Of a DNA stretch of 64,000 nucleotides, positions 7,876-16,719 are shown in pieces. A program made the position numbers and the translations under genes. The DNA is from JBBEAM01 sp040882845. Lineage in GTDB: Bacteria; Pseudomonadota; Alphaproteobacteria; Kiloniellales; DSM-21159. Each line of letters starts with the position of its first letter. Within the stretch, counting starts at the first letter, position 1. The DNA lies in the NCBI GenBank assembly GCA_040882845.1, contig JBBEAM010000009.1, positions 540,489-604,488 of the forward strand, read 5' to 3'. Under the pieces are notes generated by a model that saw only the letters and a program-made list of their open reading frames with translations, ran no database searches and was not told where the DNA came from.

Positions 7876-8259
7876 CTAGGCTGAGCCCGCGCCGCGCAGC
7901 AGGGAGAGGATTTCCTGCGGAGACTCCGCCCATTTCGCCCAGTCCCGGGCCGTCAGGCCCCACCTGTTGCCCTGCGCCGGGTCGGCGCCGGCCTGAAGCA
8001 GGGTGGCGACCACCTCGGCATCGCCCTTGGCGGCAGCGGCCATCAGCGGCGTATTGCCGGCATCGCAGCTGCGTCCGCTCTCGGCGCCGCGCTCCAGCAG
8101 CAGTGCGACCAGGGCGAGATCGCCCTTGCCGGCGGCCGCGTAAAGCAGGCTGACGCCGCTGCCGTCGCGGGTCCCGGCATCCGCCCCGGCATCGAGAGCC
8201 CGTTGCAGCCCCTCCGCGTCGCCGCGGTCGATCAGTGCGAAGAGTTCGGCTTTCTCCAT
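7876..8259 (-). CDS. Small ankyrin-repeat protein
   Basis: A 127-residue protein with three ankyrin repeats. It starts MEKAELFALIDRGD and contains the canonical repeat cores GVSLLYAAAGKGDLALVALLLERGA and NTPLMAAAAKGDAEVVATLL. The start ATG at 8259 is preceded by a G-rich Shine-Dalgarno. There is no signal peptide or membrane helix, so it is probably a cytosolic protein-protein interaction module. It is divergent from the class V aminotransferase, with 120 bp between the two starts. The partner is unknown. Confidence 0.85.
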   Translation of the reverse strand: MEKAELFALIDRGDAEGLQRALDAGADAGTRDGSGVSLLYAAAGKGDLALVALLLERGAESGRSCDAGNTPLMAAAAKGDAEVVATLLQAGADPAQGNRWGLTARDWAKWAESPQEILSLLRGAGSA

Positions 8260-8379
8260 GCCCCCTACATGCGGCAGGGTTTTTGCAGCGGTCAAGTCCC
8301 TTCGCCCGGCCCTGTGGCATGGCGCGGAGGCCTCGGCTATAAGGGGGCGCTCGCACAGTTCCTCGGGGGGAAATCCGCA

Positions 8380-9564
8380 ATGACCATAGACGTCGCGCGC
8401 GCCCGCGCCGAAACGCCCGGCTGCGCCCAGCGCACCCACCTCAACAACGCCGGCGCCGGGCTGATGCCGCAGGCGGTGCTCGACGCGCAGATCGCCCACC
8501 TGCGCCTGGAGGCCGAGATCGGCGGCTACGAGGCCCATGCCGCGGCCCAGGACAAGGTGGACGCGGCCTATGCCGCCGTCGCCCGGCTGCTCAACTGCGC
8601 CCCGACCGAGGTGGCGCTGATGGAAAACGCCACGGCGGCCTGGTCCGGCGCCTTCTCGGCCTTCACCTTCGAGCCGGGCGACCGCATCCTGACCGCCGAG
8701 GCCGAATATTCGGCCAATTTCATCGCCTATCTGCAGGCGGCACGGCGCTGCGAGGTAAAGATCGAGCCGGTGCCGAGCGAGGATAACGGCCAGCTGGACG
8801 TCGCCGCGCTGCAGAACATGATCGACGACAGGGTGAAGCTGATCGGCGTCACCCATGTGCCGACCAACGGCGGCCTGGTCAATCCGGCCGAAGAGATCGG
8901 CCAGGTGGCGTGCGCGGCCGGCATCCCCTACCTGATCGACGCTTGCCAGTCGGCCGGTCAGCTCGACCTCAATGTCGAGAAGATCGGCTGCGACCTGCTG
9001 TCGGTGACCGGCCGAAAGTATCTGCGCGGACCGCGCGGCAGCGGCTTTCTCTATGTCCGGCAGTCCTTCCTCGAGGCGCGCAACCTGGAGCCGGCAATCC
9101 TCGACATGCACGGCGCCGAGTGGGTCGAGCCGGACGACTACCGGGTGCTGCCAAACGCACGCCGCTTCGAGAACTGGGAGTTCAACTATGCCGCAGTGAT
9201 CGGTCTCGGCGTCGCCGTGGACTATGCGCTCTCCTGGGGCCTGCCGGCGATCGAGGCGCGCGTTATCGGCCTTGCTGACAGCCTGCGCGCGCAGGCGGCG
9301 GAGATCCCCGGCATCGCGGTGCATGACCTGGGCACCAAGCGCTGCGGCATCTGCAGCCTCTCCAGCGACCGCGTGGACTCCAAGGAGATCAAGGCGAGGA
9401 TGACGGAGCGCGGCATCAATACCTCGGTCAGTCCGCAGACCTCGACCCTGCTGGATACGCGCAAGCGGAACCTGCCGCCGGTGCTGCGCGCCTCGGTCCA
9501 CTACTACAACAGCGAAGCGGAGGTGGAGCGCTTCATCTCCGCCCTGGCCGAAATCGCCGCTTAG
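8380..9564 (+). CDS. Class V aminotransferase (PLP-dependent, cysteine desulfurase-like fold)
   Basis: A 394-residue protein that starts MTIDVARARAE after a GGGGGGAAA ribosome site. The PLP lysine is in the motif SVTGRKYLRGPRGSGFLYV, and the preceding PLP aspartate is in YLIDACQSAGQ. THLNNAGAGLMP near the N-terminus and a GVTHVPTNGGLVNP strand also fit class V enzymes such as isopenicillin-N epimerase-like and SufS-like proteins. The catalytic cysteine loop of true cysteine desulfurases is not obvious, so an aminotransferase or epimerase role is more likely. The substrate is unknown. Confidence 0.88.
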   Translation: MTIDVARARAETPGCAQRTHLNNAGAGLMPQAVLDAQIAHLRLEAEIGGYEAHAAAQDKVDAAYAAVARLLNCAPTEVALMENATAAWSGAFSAFTFEPGDRILTAEAEYSANFIAYLQAARRCEVKIEPVPSEDNGQLDVAALQNMIDDRVKLIGVTHVPTNGGLVNPAEEIGQVACAAGIPYLIDACQSAGQLDLNVEKIGCDLLSVTGRKYLRGPRGSGFLYVRQSFLEARNLEPAILDMHGAEWVEPDDYRVLPNARRFENWEFNYAAVIGLGVAVDYALSWGLPAIEARVIGLADSLRAQAAEIPGIAVHDLGTKRCGICSLSSDRVDSKEIKARMTERGINTSVSPQTSTLLDTRKRNLPPVLRASVHYYNSEAEVERFISALAEIAA

Positions 9565-9640
9565 CAGCCCACCACTACGCTTGCCTGTCGGCCTGGGTCT
9601 TTCCATACTCCGGCTGCAACCAAGCGGTGCGGGGGAAACG

Positions 9641-10294
9641 ATGCACAGATGCTCATTTTGGCTGGCTGGCGCGCTCGGCGTTCTGAGCGCCAGCGGCGGC
9701 GCCCTGGCGCAGGAGCCCGTCGCCATCGTCGAGGAAGCCACCGGCAGCGAACCGGCGCTGCAGCTCTTCGATACCCTGGCGGAAGGCCAGGAAATCGCGC
9801 TGCAGGATGGCGGCTCCCTGGTGATCGGTTATTTCCGCTCCTGCATCCGCGAGAGCATCTCCGGCGGCCAGGTGGTAATCGGCAAGGAGGAAAGCCGGAT
9901 CGCCGAAGGCTCCGTGACTCGCGAGACGGTTTCCTGCGCCGGCGGCGAGGCGACCCTTGCCGACAGCGAAGCTGCCGAAAGCGGCGCCCTGGTGCTGCGC
10001 GCGCCGCCGGAAGGCGGGGAGGAGAAGCCGCTCAAGGTCTTCTCCGCGACGCCGATCTTCCTGATCTCCGGCGCCGAGTCCGGCGAGCTGACGATTCGCC
10101 GCCTCGACCGCGCGGCGCAGGATGTCATGCTTCGCGTCCAGGACGGCGCGCTCGATCTCGAGCAGACCGGCCAGGCGCTGCGGATGGGCGGTCTCTACGA
10201 AGCCCGCTACGGCGAGCGCAGCGTCCGTTTCGAAATCGACCCGCGCGCGCGCCACCGCGGCGGCCCCATGATCGGCAGGCTGGTTCCGCTCTAG
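9641..10294 (+). CDS. Secreted FecR-like hypothetical protein paired with the adenylate cyclase
   Basis: A 217-residue protein with a clear signal peptide (hydrophobic FWLAGALGVLSASGGALA, predicted cleavage after ALA). The start ATG at 9641 follows GGGGGAAACG. The mature part is beta-rich. It has a FecR-like early segment (TLAEGQEIALQDGGSLVIGYF) with two conserved-looking cysteines, and ends with PMIGRLVPL. It lies 5 bp upstream of the CHASE2 cyclase, so the two are translationally linked. Because CHASE2 domains sense extracytoplasmic signals, this periplasmic protein could present or modulate the signal. I do not recognise a named family. Confidence 0.65.
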   Translation: MHRCSFWLAGALGVLSASGGALAQEPVAIVEEATGSEPALQLFDTLAEGQEIALQDGGSLVIGYFRSCIRESISGGQVVIGKEESRIAEGSVTRETVSCAGGEATLADSEAAESGALVLRAPPEGGEEKPLKVFSATPIFLISGAESGELTIRRLDRAAQDVMLRVQDGALDLEQTGQALRMGGLYEARYGERSVRFEIDPRARHRGGPMIGRLVPL

Positions 10295-10299
10295 CGGCG

Positions 10300-12186
10300 A
10301 TGGGCACCCGCAGGAGCGCCCTCCTCGCCGTCGCCGCCGCGCTCTCGATGACGGTCCTGATGCTGCTGCCGCCGGCGGAGCGCCTGCGCAGTCTGTCTAT
10401 CGATTCCCTGTTCTGGTTGCGTCACCAGGTCTTCGAACCGCAGCAGCAGCCGGAGGACTCCCACGCCGTGGTCGTCGCCATCGACGAGGAGAGCTACCGG
10501 CGGCCGCCGCTCGAAGGCCTGCCCAAGGTGCTGTGGACGCCGCAGCTGGCGACGGTGATCGCTGCGCTGCTCGACAGCGGGGCCAAGGTGATCGGTCAGG
10601 ACATCGTGCTGCCGACCATGGCCGAAGCCTTCCTGCCAGGCCGCGACCGGGACTACCTGCTGGCGCTGCGCCGGGGCGCGCAGGATGGGCGGATCGTTCT
10701 CGGCCGCATCCAGCACAGCGCGCAGCCGGTCTCGCCGCATCCCAGCCAGGCCTATGCCGTCGGGCCGGAGAACATCCGTCTGCTCAACCTGCATAGCGAC
10801 CCCGACGGCATCGTGCGCGGGGTCCCGACTCGCTTCCAGCTGCGCCAGGGCGACCGCAAGGGCGAAGAGCCGGGGTTCGCGCTGGAACTGGCCGCGCGCT
10901 ATCTCGACAGCGCGCCTGAGGCTCTGCAGCCGGAAACACCCAGGCTGCTGCTTAACTTCTCCGGCGGCGGGCGCGACATCCCGGTGCACAGCTTCGCCGA
11001 CATCCTGGCCTGCGCCGAAGCCGGAGATAACGACTATCTGCGAAAGCATTTCGGCGGCAAGGCGGTGATCCTAGGGGCGGCCCTGGACAAGGAGGACCGC
11101 ATCCTCACCTCGGCCCGCTTCGTCACCGCCGCCGACGGCGTCTGGTTCGCGCCGCGCTGCGTCCACCCGGTGATGGAAAGCCTCTATGCCGATACCCCGG
11201 TCAGACCCTCGATCCCCGGCACGCTGGTCTTCGCCACCGCCCTCAACAACCTCGCCGACGGCACCCAGCTCAAGCCGGCCGGGCGCGGCGTCACGGCCGG
11301 CGCGATCTGGCTGCTGGCCTTGGCCGCCGCACTGGTGCTGACGTTCGAGCGGCGGGCCGGCCGGGCGGCCGCCCTGGCGCTGGGACTTTGCCTCGCCTGG
11401 ACGGCGCTGGCCACGGTCGCCTTTCAGTACCGGCAGGAGTTGCCGCTCTACCAGCCGATCCTTGCCGCGGCACTGACCTTCGGCCTCGTCCTCGCCCAGC
11501 GCTACGGGCTGCTCGACAGCCAGAAGCGGCAGCTGCGCCGCGCCTTCGCGCTCTACCTGCCGCCGGCGGTGATCGACCGCATGACCGCGGAGAACCGCCT
11601 GCCCGAGCTGGGCGGCGAGACCAAGGAGCTCTCGGTGCTGTTCTCGGACCTCGCCGGCTTCACCAGTCTCTCCGAGACTCTGCCGCCGGCCGAGGTCGTC
11701 GCCCTGATGAACCGCTATCTGACGGCGATGACCGATACCATCGAAGCCCAGGGCGGCTTCGTCGACAAGTTCGTCGGCGATGCGGTGATCGCGGTCTTCG
11801 GCGCGCCGCTGGAGGATCCCGACCACGCCCGCCACGCCGTCGCGGCGGCCTTGGCCTGCCAGGCACGCCTCGCCAGGCTGCGCGAAGAGGAAGGGCTCGA
11901 CCTGCATATGCGGATCGGCGTCAACACCGGGCAGATGCTGATCGGCAACATCGGCTCCGCGCGGCGCTTCAACTACACGGTGATGGGTGACGCGGTGAAC
12001 CTGGCGGCGCGTCTGGAGTCCGCCAACAAGGAACAGGGCACCGAGATCCTGGTCAGCGAAACGACCCGCGCCGCCTGCGGCGAAGCCTTCGCCTTCCAGG
12101 AGATCGGCCGGATCGCCGTCAAGGGCCGCGCGGCGGAAGTCACGGTCTATGCACCGTGCAACAGGGAAACCGCGGACTCGGCGTGA
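10300..12186 (+). CDS. CHASE2-domain adenylate/guanylate cyclase (class III)
   Basis: A 628-residue membrane protein. An N-terminal membrane anchor (ALLAVAAALSMTVLMLL) is followed by a periplasmic CHASE2 sensor domain (about 35-330), then two or three further membrane helices (about 330-405, with AIWLLALAAALVLTF). The C-terminal class III cyclase domain (about 440-620) has the metal aspartates D450 (VLFSDLAGFT) and D494 (VGDAVIAVFG). It also has the purine-specifying lysine in VDKFVGD and the MGDAVNLAARLE motif, which together point to ATP and therefore cAMP. It is co-transcribed with the secreted protein upstream. It converts an extracytoplasmic signal into a cytosolic cyclic nucleotide. Confidence 0.92.
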   Translation: MGTRRSALLAVAAALSMTVLMLLPPAERLRSLSIDSLFWLRHQVFEPQQQPEDSHAVVVAIDEESYRRPPLEGLPKVLWTPQLATVIAALLDSGAKVIGQDIVLPTMAEAFLPGRDRDYLLALRRGAQDGRIVLGRIQHSAQPVSPHPSQAYAVGPENIRLLNLHSDPDGIVRGVPTRFQLRQGDRKGEEPGFALELAARYLDSAPEALQPETPRLLLNFSGGGRDIPVHSFADILACAEAGDNDYLRKHFGGKAVILGAALDKEDRILTSARFVTAADGVWFAPRCVHPVMESLYADTPVRPSIPGTLVFATALNNLADGTQLKPAGRGVTAGAIWLLALAAALVLTFERRAGRAAALALGLCLAWTALATVAFQYRQELPLYQPILAAALTFGLVLAQRYGLLDSQKRQLRRAFALYLPPAVIDRMTAENRLPELGGETKELSVLFSDLAGFTSLSETLPPAEVVALMNRYLTAMTDTIEAQGGFVDKFVGDAVIAVFGAPLEDPDHARHAVAAALACQARLARLREEEGLDLHMRIGVNTGQMLIGNIGSARRFNYTVMGDAVNLAARLESANKEQGTEILVSETTRAACGEAFAFQEIGRIAVKGRAAEVTVYAPCNRETADSA

Positions 12187-12293
12187 GGGCCGCCGCGGGA
12201 CGGCGTGTCCGGGAGGTCCCGGCGCAGGCCTAGAATTTCCGCATTGAGCGAACTTGTACCGCCCCCACCTGTTTGGGAGGAAGGAGGTGACTC

Positions 12294-12686
12294 ATGAAAA
12301 ACGTCCTACTCCCCGTGGATATCTCCAAGGCGCAGTCCTGGAAGAAGTCGATCGACACGGCGACGGAGATCGCCCAGCGCGAAGGCGCAACGCTGCATGT
12401 GCTCTGGGTGGTTCCGGAAATCGAGTGGAACCTCAACAAGCACCCCGAGGACAACGAGCCGGAGCTGAAGAAATTCATTGCCGAGACGCTGCCCGAAGGG
12501 ATCGAGGCGAAGCCCGTGATCCGCGCCGGCTCGGCGCATCGCGAGATTCGCGCCGCCGCCGAGGAGGTGAACGCCGACCTGATCGTCTTGGGCTCCCACG
12601 ATCCCAAGCTGACCGACGACCTGATCGGCTCCAACGCCGCCAAGGTCGCCCTGCACAGCAAGTGCTCGGTCTACGTCGTCCGCTAG
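12294..12686 (+). CDS. Universal stress protein (UspA family)
   Basis: A 130-residue single-domain UspA protein, preceded by a strong GGAGGTGA Shine-Dalgarno. The fold is recognisable from VLLPVDISKAQSW at the N-terminus, VIRAGSAHREI in the middle, and IVLGSHDPKL to SNAAKVALHSKCSVYVV at the C-terminus. The ATP-binding loop usually reads GxxG(9x)G(S/T). Here the second glycine position is aspartate (GSHD), so nucleotide binding may be weakened. It follows the cyclase gene by 107 bp and overlaps the convergent MaoC gene by 4 bp. Confidence 0.9.
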   Translation: MKNVLLPVDISKAQSWKKSIDTATEIAQREGATLHVLWVVPEIEWNLNKHPEDNEPELKKFIAETLPEGIEAKPVIRAGSAHREIRAAAEEVNADLIVLGSHDPKLTDDLIGSNAAKVALHSKCSVYVVR

Positions 12687-13504
12687 GGCGCGAGGCTCCC
12701 GCGCAGCACGATCTCGCCCTCGGTATCGGCGACCCAGAGATCGCCGCCCTTGCCGGCAAGCGCGAGCAGCCGGCCGGCGATGGCAGGCTTCTGCACGCGA
12801 AAGGAGAATCGCCGGGCCGGCGTTCCGGTGGCGCGTCCGGCGGCGCCGAGTAGCAGGGTCGCCAGTAGCGGGCCGTGGACGACCAGGCCGGGATAACCCT
12901 CCGCCTCCCGCACGTAGTCGGCATCGTAGTGGATGCGGTGGCTGTTGAAAGTCAGGGCCGAATAGCGGAACAGAAGCACCGGACCGGGCGTGACCTCCTG
13001 CCGCCAATCGGCGTGCTCCGGCGCCGTCTGAGCCCGGGCCGGCGGCGCGGTCCTGTCCGGCGCCGCGCGATAGACGATGTCGTGCTCCTCGCTGACGGCG
13101 GTTTGCCCGCCGGGAGGACCGATTTCATGCTTCACCGTGACGAAGGCGAGCGGGCCGGAGCGGCCCTGCTTCTGCGTTACGCTGGCGATGGCCGAGCGGC
13201 GCTGCACCGCTTCGCCGAGGCGTAGCGGCGCATGGAAGGCGATCCGCCCGCCGGCCCACATCCGGCGCGGCAAGGGCAGCGGCGGCAGGAACTCGCCCCG
13301 AGCTGCATGGCCGTCCAAGCCCAGGCTTTCGCTCGCCGCAACCTCCCAGAAGTACAGCCAGTGCCAGAGCGGCGGCAGGGCGTCGCCGGCCGTCAGCGGC
13401 GGCCGCGGATCGCCCAGCGCCGCCTGCATCGCCTGCGCCCGGGCCAGGTCCAGGGTGTCTTCGGCGTCGCGAGTTGTGCCGATCCAGCTCTCGAAGGCGC
13501 TCAT
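12683..13504 (-). CDS. MaoC-like hydratase (FAS1-like dehydratase domain protein)
   Basis: A 273-residue double-hot-dog protein. The N-terminal half carries the FAS1-like dehydratase region (LPPLWHWLYFWEV and RRMWAGGRIAFHAPL). The C-terminal half carries the hydratase motif ALTFNSHRIHYDADYVREAEGYPGLVVHGPLLA, in which the histidine and aspartate/asparagine of the R-specific hydratase site appear as N-S-H-R-I-H-Y-D. Relatives hydrate mesaconyl- or itaconyl-type CoA esters or similar short acyl-CoAs. Its start overlaps the CoA-transferase stop by 4 bp, and the acyl-CoA dehydrogenase lies just beyond, so this is one catabolic operon. Confidence 0.85.
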   Translation of the reverse strand: MSAFESWIGTTRDAEDTLDLARAQAMQAALGDPRPPLTAGDALPPLWHWLYFWEVAASESLGLDGHAARGEFLPPLPLPRRMWAGGRIAFHAPLRLGEAVQRRSAIASVTQKQGRSGPLAFVTVKHEIGPPGGQTAVSEEHDIVYRAAPDRTAPPARAQTAPEHADWRQEVTPGPVLLFRYSALTFNSHRIHYDADYVREAEGYPGLVVHGPLLATLLLGAAGRATGTPARRFSFRVQKPAIAGRLLALAGKGGDLWVADTEGEIVLRGSLAP

Positions 13505-14628
13505 GTCGCGAACTCCTGGCGCAGCGCGGCGCCCTGCTCATCCAGGGCCGGGACCCGCCGCAGCGCAGCGCTCTCCTCGCCGGCAATCCGCGCCGGCGGC
13601 GCCACGAGCTCGATCTCGCCGGAGGGCGTCGGCAGGGTGGCGCGGCGCAGCTGGGGATGGACCGCGAGGTCGGCAACTTCATTGAGCGTGCCGAAGGCGA
13701 TCTTCGCCGCCAGCAGCTTCGAGGTCAGAGCGCTGCGATCGAAGCGGCTGAAAACGCTGGATATCTCGGCGTCTAGCGCTGCCCGGTTGGCAACCCGCCT
13801 GCTGTTGCTGCCGAAGCGGGGATCGCTGGCCAGCTCCGGCTTCTCCAGCACCTCGGCGCAGAGCCGGGTCCACTCCCGCTCGTTCTGGATCGAGATCACC
13901 AGCTCGCCGTCGCTGGCCGCATAGGCGCCGTAGGGCGCGATCGAGGGGTGGTTGAGCCCGACCCGCTGGGGCGCCCCGCCGCCGTAGATCTGGTGCAGCA
14001 GCGGCACGGTCATCCAATCGGCCAGGGCATCGAAGAGAGAAACCGACAAGGCTCGGCCCTCGCCGCTCTCACGCCGCGCGATCACGGCTTCCAGCACCGC
14101 CATATAGGCATACATCCCGGCGGCGATATCGCAGACCGAGACGCCGACCCGGCCCGGCCCCTCGGGCCGCCCGGTGATCGCCGCCAGGCCGGTCTCCGCC
14201 TGCACCAGCAGGTCGTAGGCCTTCATCTCGGCGTAGGGGCCCTCTTCGCCATAGCCGGAAATATCCAGGGTGATCAGCTCGGGCCGCGCGGCGCGCAGCG
14301 CTTCGCTCCCGAAGCCGAGCCGCGCCATCGCGCCGGGCGCAAGATTTTGGATCACCACGTCCGCCTCGGCGATCATTCGCTTCAGGACGGCGCGGTCCTC
14401 CTCCGTCTTCAGATCGAGGGCGACGGACTCCTTGCCCCGGTTGAGCCAGACGAAGTAGGCGCTCTCGCCCTTGGCTGCCGTGTCGTAGCCGCGCGCGAAG
14501 TCGCCCTCGGGCCGCTCGACCTTGATCACCCGCGCGCCGGCCTCGGCCAGCCTGCAGGAGCAGTAGGGCGCGGCCACGGCCTGCTCGACCGCGACCACCA
14601 GCAGCCCGTCCAGCGGCGTGCCGGCCAC
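13501..14628 (-). CDS. CaiB/BaiF family (class III) CoA-transferase
   Basis: A 375-residue enzyme when started at the GTG at 14628, which has a CGGAG ribosome site seven bases upstream. An ATG at 14658 is possible but would overlap the dehydrogenase gene. The family start is PLDGLLVVAVEQAVAAPYCSC. The presumed catalytic aspartate is D167 in VSVCDIAAG, matching the covalent aspartyl-CoA residue of formyl-CoA transferase. KVERPEGDFARGYD and LNRGKESVALDLK are further signatures. It moves CoA between organic acids. It sits between an acyl-CoA dehydrogenase and a MaoC hydratase, so it probably activates a dicarboxylic or branched acid for degradation. The substrate is not fixed by the sequence. 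Confidence 0.9.
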   Translation of the reverse strand: MAGTPLDGLLVVAVEQAVAAPYCSCRLAEAGARVIKVERPEGDFARGYDTAAKGESAYFVWLNRGKESVALDLKTEEDRAVLKRMIAEADVVIQNLAPGAMARLGFGSEALRAARPELITLDISGYGEEGPYAEMKAYDLLVQAETGLAAITGRPEGPGRVGVSVCDIAAGMYAYMAVLEAVIARRESGEGRALSVSLFDALADWMTVPLLHQIYGGGAPQRVGLNHPSIAPYGAYAASDGELVISIQNEREWTRLCAEVLEKPELASDPRFGSNSRRVANRAALDAEISSVFSRFDRSALTSKLLAAKIAFGTLNEVADLAVHPQLRRATLPTPSGEIELVAPPARIAGEESAALRRVPALDEQGAALRQEFAT

Positions 14629-14629
14629 C

Positions 14630-15781
14630 TCAGTAGCTCCGGGGCAGGCCGAGGACATGCTCGGCGATGTAGGCCAGGATCAGATTCGTCGAGATCGGCG
14701 CCACCTGATAGAGCCGCGCCTCGCGGAACTTGCGCTCGACGTCGTACTCCTCGGCGAAGCCGTAGCCGCCGTGGGACTGCAGGCAGATCTCCGCGGCCGC
14801 CCAGGAGGCTTCCGAGGCCAGCAGCTTGGCCATGTTGGCTTCCTTGCCGCAGGGCGCGCCGGCGTCGAACAGCGCCGCCGCCTCGCGCACCATCAGCCGC
14901 GCCGCCGCTCCTTGCGCGTAGGCGCGGGCGATCGGGAACTGGATGCCCTGGTTCTGGCCGATCGGCCGGCCGAAGACCTGACGGTCGCTGGCGTAGTCGC
15001 GCGCCGTCTCGACGAACCAGCGGCAGTCGCCGATGCACTCGGCGGCGATCAGGATGCGCTCGGCGTTCATGCCGTCGAGGATGTAGCGGAAGCCCTCCCC
15101 CTCCTCGCCGATCAGGCTGTCCTCCGGCACCCAGAGGTCGTCGATGAAGATCTCCGTGGTGGCGTGGTTCAGCATGGTGCGGATCGGCCGGATCTCGACC
15201 CCGTTGCCGAGCGCCTCGCGCAGGTCGACCAGAAAGACCGAGAGCCCCTGGCCGCGCTTCTCCACCTCCTCCAGCGGCGTGGTGCGGGCCAGCAGGATCA
15301 TCAGGTCGGAATGCTCGGCCCGGCTGATCCAGACCTTCTGGCCGTCGATCCGGTAGCCGCCCTCCTCGGGTACCGCCGTGGTGCGCAGGCTCAGGGTGTC
15401 GGTGCCGCTGCCCGGCTCGGTGACGCCGAAAGCCTGCAGCCTGAGCGACCCCTCGGCGATGCCCGGCAGGTAGGCATCCTTCTGCGCCGCGCTGCCATGC
15501 CGCAGCAGCGTGCCCATGGTGTACATCTGGGCGTGGCAGGCGGCGCCGTTGCCGCCGGAGGCGTGGATCTCCTCCAGGATCGCCACCCCGGCGGCGAGCG
15601 GCAGACCGCTGCCGCCATAGCTTTCGGGAATCAGCGCCGCCAGATAGCCGGCGTCGGTCAGGGCGGCGACGAATTCCTCCGGATAGGCGCGCGCCCGGTC
15701 CTTCTCCTGCCAGTAGCTGCCGGGGAACTGCCCGCAGAGGGCGCGCACGCCGCGGCGGATATCCTCGAAGTCCTCGCTCAT
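14630..15781 (-). CDS. Acyl-CoA dehydrogenase
   Basis: A 383-residue FAD-dependent dehydrogenase of normal length. Family segments are LQAFGVTEPGSGTDTLSLRTTA (FAD and acyl-CoA contacts), YRIDGQKVWISRAEHSD, and the C-terminal QSHGGYGFAEEYDVERKFREARLYQVAPISTN. In short- and medium-chain enzymes the last motif carries the catalytic glutamate of YEG; here the matching residues are Y358-Q359-V360, so that base is absent. The base may instead be an earlier helix residue, as in isovaleryl-CoA-type enzymes. It is the first gene of the operon with the CoA-transferase, with a 1-bp gap when the GTG start is used. Confidence 0.92.
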   Translation of the reverse strand: MSEDFEDIRRGVRALCGQFPGSYWQEKDRARAYPEEFVAALTDAGYLAALIPESYGGSGLPLAAGVAILEEIHASGGNGAACHAQMYTMGTLLRHGSAAQKDAYLPGIAEGSLRLQAFGVTEPGSGTDTLSLRTTAVPEEGGYRIDGQKVWISRAEHSDLMILLARTTPLEEVEKRGQGLSVFLVDLREALGNGVEIRPIRTMLNHATTEIFIDDLWVPEDSLIGEEGEGFRYILDGMNAERILIAAECIGDCRWFVETARDYASDRQVFGRPIGQNQGIQFPIARAYAQGAAARLMVREAAALFDAGAPCGKEANMAKLLASEASWAAAEICLQSHGGYGFAEEYDVERKFREARLYQVAPISTNLILAYIAEHVLGLPRSY

Positions 15782-15859
15782 GCCGCGAGTCTAGCGAAGG
15801 ATTGAGCCGCCCGCATCCCGCCTATAGGCTGGCGCGGAACGAAAACGGAGAGAAACCCG

Positions 15860-16546
15860 ATGTCCGGCCTGCCGGTGATGCCCCACAAGGACGTACTGCT
15901 CGAAACCCTGGAACTCGAGGACAGGCGGATCCTGGACATCGGCTGCGGCGACGGCAAGCTGGTGCGGATGATGGCGCATCGCGGCGCCGAGGCAGTCGGA
16001 CTGGAACCCTCCCAGGAGCGTCTGAAAGCCTGCCGCGCCGCGGAGTCCCTTCCCGGCGCCAGCTACGTCGAGGGCGGCGGCGAAAGCCTGCCCTTCGACA
16101 GCAGCGAGTTCGACGCCGTCGTGATCTTCAACTCGCTGCATCACATTCCCGGCGAGGCCATGGCCGCCTGCCTCGCGGAGTCGGCGCGGGTTCTCCGGCC
16201 CGGCGGCGAGCTCTGGGTGCTGGAGCCGATCGCCGAGGGCCCCTATTTCGAGGTGATGCGCCCAGTCGAGGACGAGACCGAGGTGCGCGCCCTGGCCTAC
16301 GCGGCGCTGCAGAACATCGGCCCGGCCTTCTCCCCGATCGAGGAGCGGGTCTACGCCGCGCCAAGCCGCTACGACGACTTCGAGAACTGGGTCAGGGAGA
16401 TCCTCGCCGTCGACCCCGCCCGCGCGGAGATGCTGGCCGAGGTCCGCAGCCTGGTCGCCGGGCTGTTCGAGCAAAACGCCGAGAAGCGCGCCGACGGCTA
16501 CCACTTCGCCCAGCCGAGTAGGCTGATGCGGTTTCGGCGGGTTTGA
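15860..16546 (+). CDS. Class I SAM-dependent methyltransferase
   Basis: A 228-residue methyltransferase. It has motif I in ILDIGCGDGKLVRMM, an acidic ribose-binding position in VGLEPSQER, ESLPFDSSEFDAVVIFNSLHHIPG (motifs II and III), and RVLRPGGELWVLEP (post-II strand). The start ATG follows GGAGAGAAACCCG. There are no membrane helices. The methylated substrate cannot be inferred. It is divergent from the acyl-CoA dehydrogenase and is the last gene before the AT-richer island. Confidence 0.88.
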   Translation: MSGLPVMPHKDVLLETLELEDRRILDIGCGDGKLVRMMAHRGAEAVGLEPSQERLKACRAAESLPGASYVEGGGESLPFDSSEFDAVVIFNSLHHIPGEAMAACLAESARVLRPGGELWVLEPIAEGPYFEVMRPVEDETEVRALAYAALQNIGPAFSPIEERVYAAPSRYDDFENWVREILAVDPARAEMLAEVRSLVAGLFEQNAEKRADGYHFAQPSRLMRFRRV

Positions 16547-16719
16547 GGATAACTATCTGATAATTGGCACTCGAAACGGGATATCAATCTCGATTCGAAG
16601 GCGAATCTCACGTCATTTGTGCGCTCTGTAGGTGTGTCCTCAAGCGAATATTTTATTCGCTCGATTCCAGGCTAGGATGATAAGTCTTAACACTCGCATT
16701 TGGAGAAGACCTAATAGAC
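16547..16719. promoter_or_regulatory. AT-rich leader of the NTPase gene with two palindromes
   Basis: GC content drops sharply directly after the methyltransferase stop. Two inverted repeats that share a GCGAAT core lie upstream of the NTPase gene. One is GATTCG-AAGG-CGAATC at 16592-16607; the other is AGCGAATA-TTT-TATTCGCT at 16643-16661. The shared core makes them candidate sites for one dimeric repressor. A ribosome-like GGAGAAG lies at 16702-16708. No confident -35/-10 pair can be assigned. Confidence 0.45.
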
